From assembly GCA_003024175.1 (NCBI GenBank), contig MDYQ01000207.1, positions 1 to 64,000 of the forward strand: a DNA stretch of 64,000 nt. The letters run 5' to 3'. This document shows positions 63,391 through 64,000 of this stretch, one piece after another. A program made the position numbers and the translations under genes. The stretch's first letter is position 1, and every line of letters starts with the position of its first letter. The stretch comes from Planoprotostelium fungivorum. Taxonomy: Eukaryota; Evosea; Variosea; Cavosteliida; Cavosteliaceae. Under the pieces are notes generated by a model. The model made no database searches. It worked only from the letters and a program-made list of their open reading frames with translations, and was not told the DNA's origin.

Positions 63391-64000
63391 ATGTCTTTCA
63401 AGACACGCACTCTGGGTGGTACCTCGCAGTTGAAGACCTCTAAATCACCTTCTTCTACTCGTCTCGTGAGCTAATCTGAGACACCGCCTCATGTCTAACA
63501 CCTCCAGAGCTCCACATTACCTTCTAAAGTCACACTCGAATGTCAAGCTTGTGGTAGAAACTACAGTGAGTCGCACCGATGACGAGATTTACGAAGCGTC
63601 TCTGACATCATCTCAGCCGCCGACAACAATGCGGGTCTGCACGTGTGTCCGAAATGCACAGAGATCGGAACTACGTCGCGAGCAAAGAAGGCCGATCTCA
63701 TGTCTGCCAAACCGACTGCCGTCATCTGTTATTGCTGTGGAAGAGAATTCTTCGCACATTCGCTACAAATTCATCTTCCACAATGCATGAAGAAGGTGTG
63801 ACGTCGAAGTCCGATCGGATCACCATTTTGATCGCTTGCAGAGAGCCATAGAACAGAGTAAATTGCCTCCTGAGAAGAGAACACCACTGCCAAAGAGTTT
63901 GGCGGAATTTCAAGCCTCGAAAGGCCTGTCCATCGATCAGATGAACGAAGAAGCGTACAACATGTACAAACAGTGAGCACGATTCCATCCTCTCTAGCAA
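63391..64000 (+). CDS. C2HC zinc-finger protein (ZC2HC1/ZNF474-like), 5' part
   Basis: The gene runs off the right edge. Spliced exons: MSFKTRTLGGTSQLKTSKSP, SSTLPSKVTLECQACGRNY, then GLHVCPKCTEIGTTSRAKKA and AVICYCCGREFFAHSLQIHL followed by PQCMKK, which is the C2HC knuckle (CxxC...H...C) of the ZC2HC1/ZNF474 group. A later exon has PPEKRTPLPKSLAEFQASKG and MNEEAYNMYKQ, matching the Pro-rich spacer that follows each knuckle in ZNF474-like proteins, so further knuckles are expected beyond the window. Introns near 63465-63507, 63567-63617 and 63797-63840. Relatives are often axonemal or testis-expressed, consistent with the two ciliary genes here, but the function is not established. The 63089-63390 gap holds one short frame with no support. 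Confidence 0.75.

Overview
This window is nuclear DNA from a compact, intron-rich unicellular eukaryote that uses the standard genetic code: TAA, TAG and TGA all end genes, and no stop codon is read through. Exons are mostly 100-450 bp. Introns are mostly 36-95 nt, with GTGAG/GTAAG donors and a TTGAC-like branch sequence close to the AG. Intergenic gaps are often only 70-150 bp. The mix of genes (PIEZO, RAP1GDS1-like armadillo protein, TMEM231, CFAP47, F-box and ankyrin families with DPRVDPS-type repeats, secreted glucanases) fits a phagotrophic protist with a flagellated stage or ancestry. An amoebozoan (protosteloid-type) is my best guess, but it is an inference from gene content only. CDS coordinates below are first to last coding base, including introns.

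Layout, left to right. 0-3.4 kb: end of an unrecognised gene, then a PAS-like/protein kinase gene (copy A). 3.7-7.2 kb, minus strand: DHX15/Prp43 helicase and a CHY zinc-finger protein. 7.4-11.9 kb: an F-box/TPR gene followed by broken ankyrin pieces and a MITE-like foldback. 12.1-21.1 kb: TruB pseudouridine synthase, OXNAD1 oxidoreductase, DHHC palmitoyltransferase, a small ubiquitin-like protein with a lipidation-type tail, ECHDC3-like hydratase, OXA1 insertase and ciliary TMEM231. 21.2-31.7 kb: one giant axonemal gene, CFAP47. 31.8-36.7 kb: a secreted GH43 hydrolase, a small unrecognised gene and an armadillo RAP1GDS1-like gene. 36.8-41.8 kb: a Lys/Glu-rich protein and kinase copy B, which is inverted relative to copy A. 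42.5-52.7 kb: a PIEZO channel. 53-56.2 kb: a hemerythrin and a secreted/surface protein. 56.8 kb: tRNA-Asp with an intron. 57.6-60.8 kb: an exo-1,3-glucanase with three CBM43 domains. 61.1-63.1 kb: a mitochondrial PDK/BCKDK-type kinase. 63.4 kb to the right edge: the start of a C2HC zinc-finger gene.

Functional threads. Three to five products look mitochondrial (OXA1, PDK-like kinase, OXNAD1, ECHDC3-like). Two adjacent genes are ciliary (TMEM231, CFAP47). Two secreted glycoside hydrolases suggest digestion of glucan-containing prey or remodelling of the organism's own wall. The most unusual items are the ubiquitin-fold protein that has both a GG motif and a Cys-rich CaaX tail, a palindromic 18-bp element that recurs inside introns, and two inverted kinase paralogues whose 3' halves, introns included, look homogenised. 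I saw no retrovirus-like or other virus-like element.
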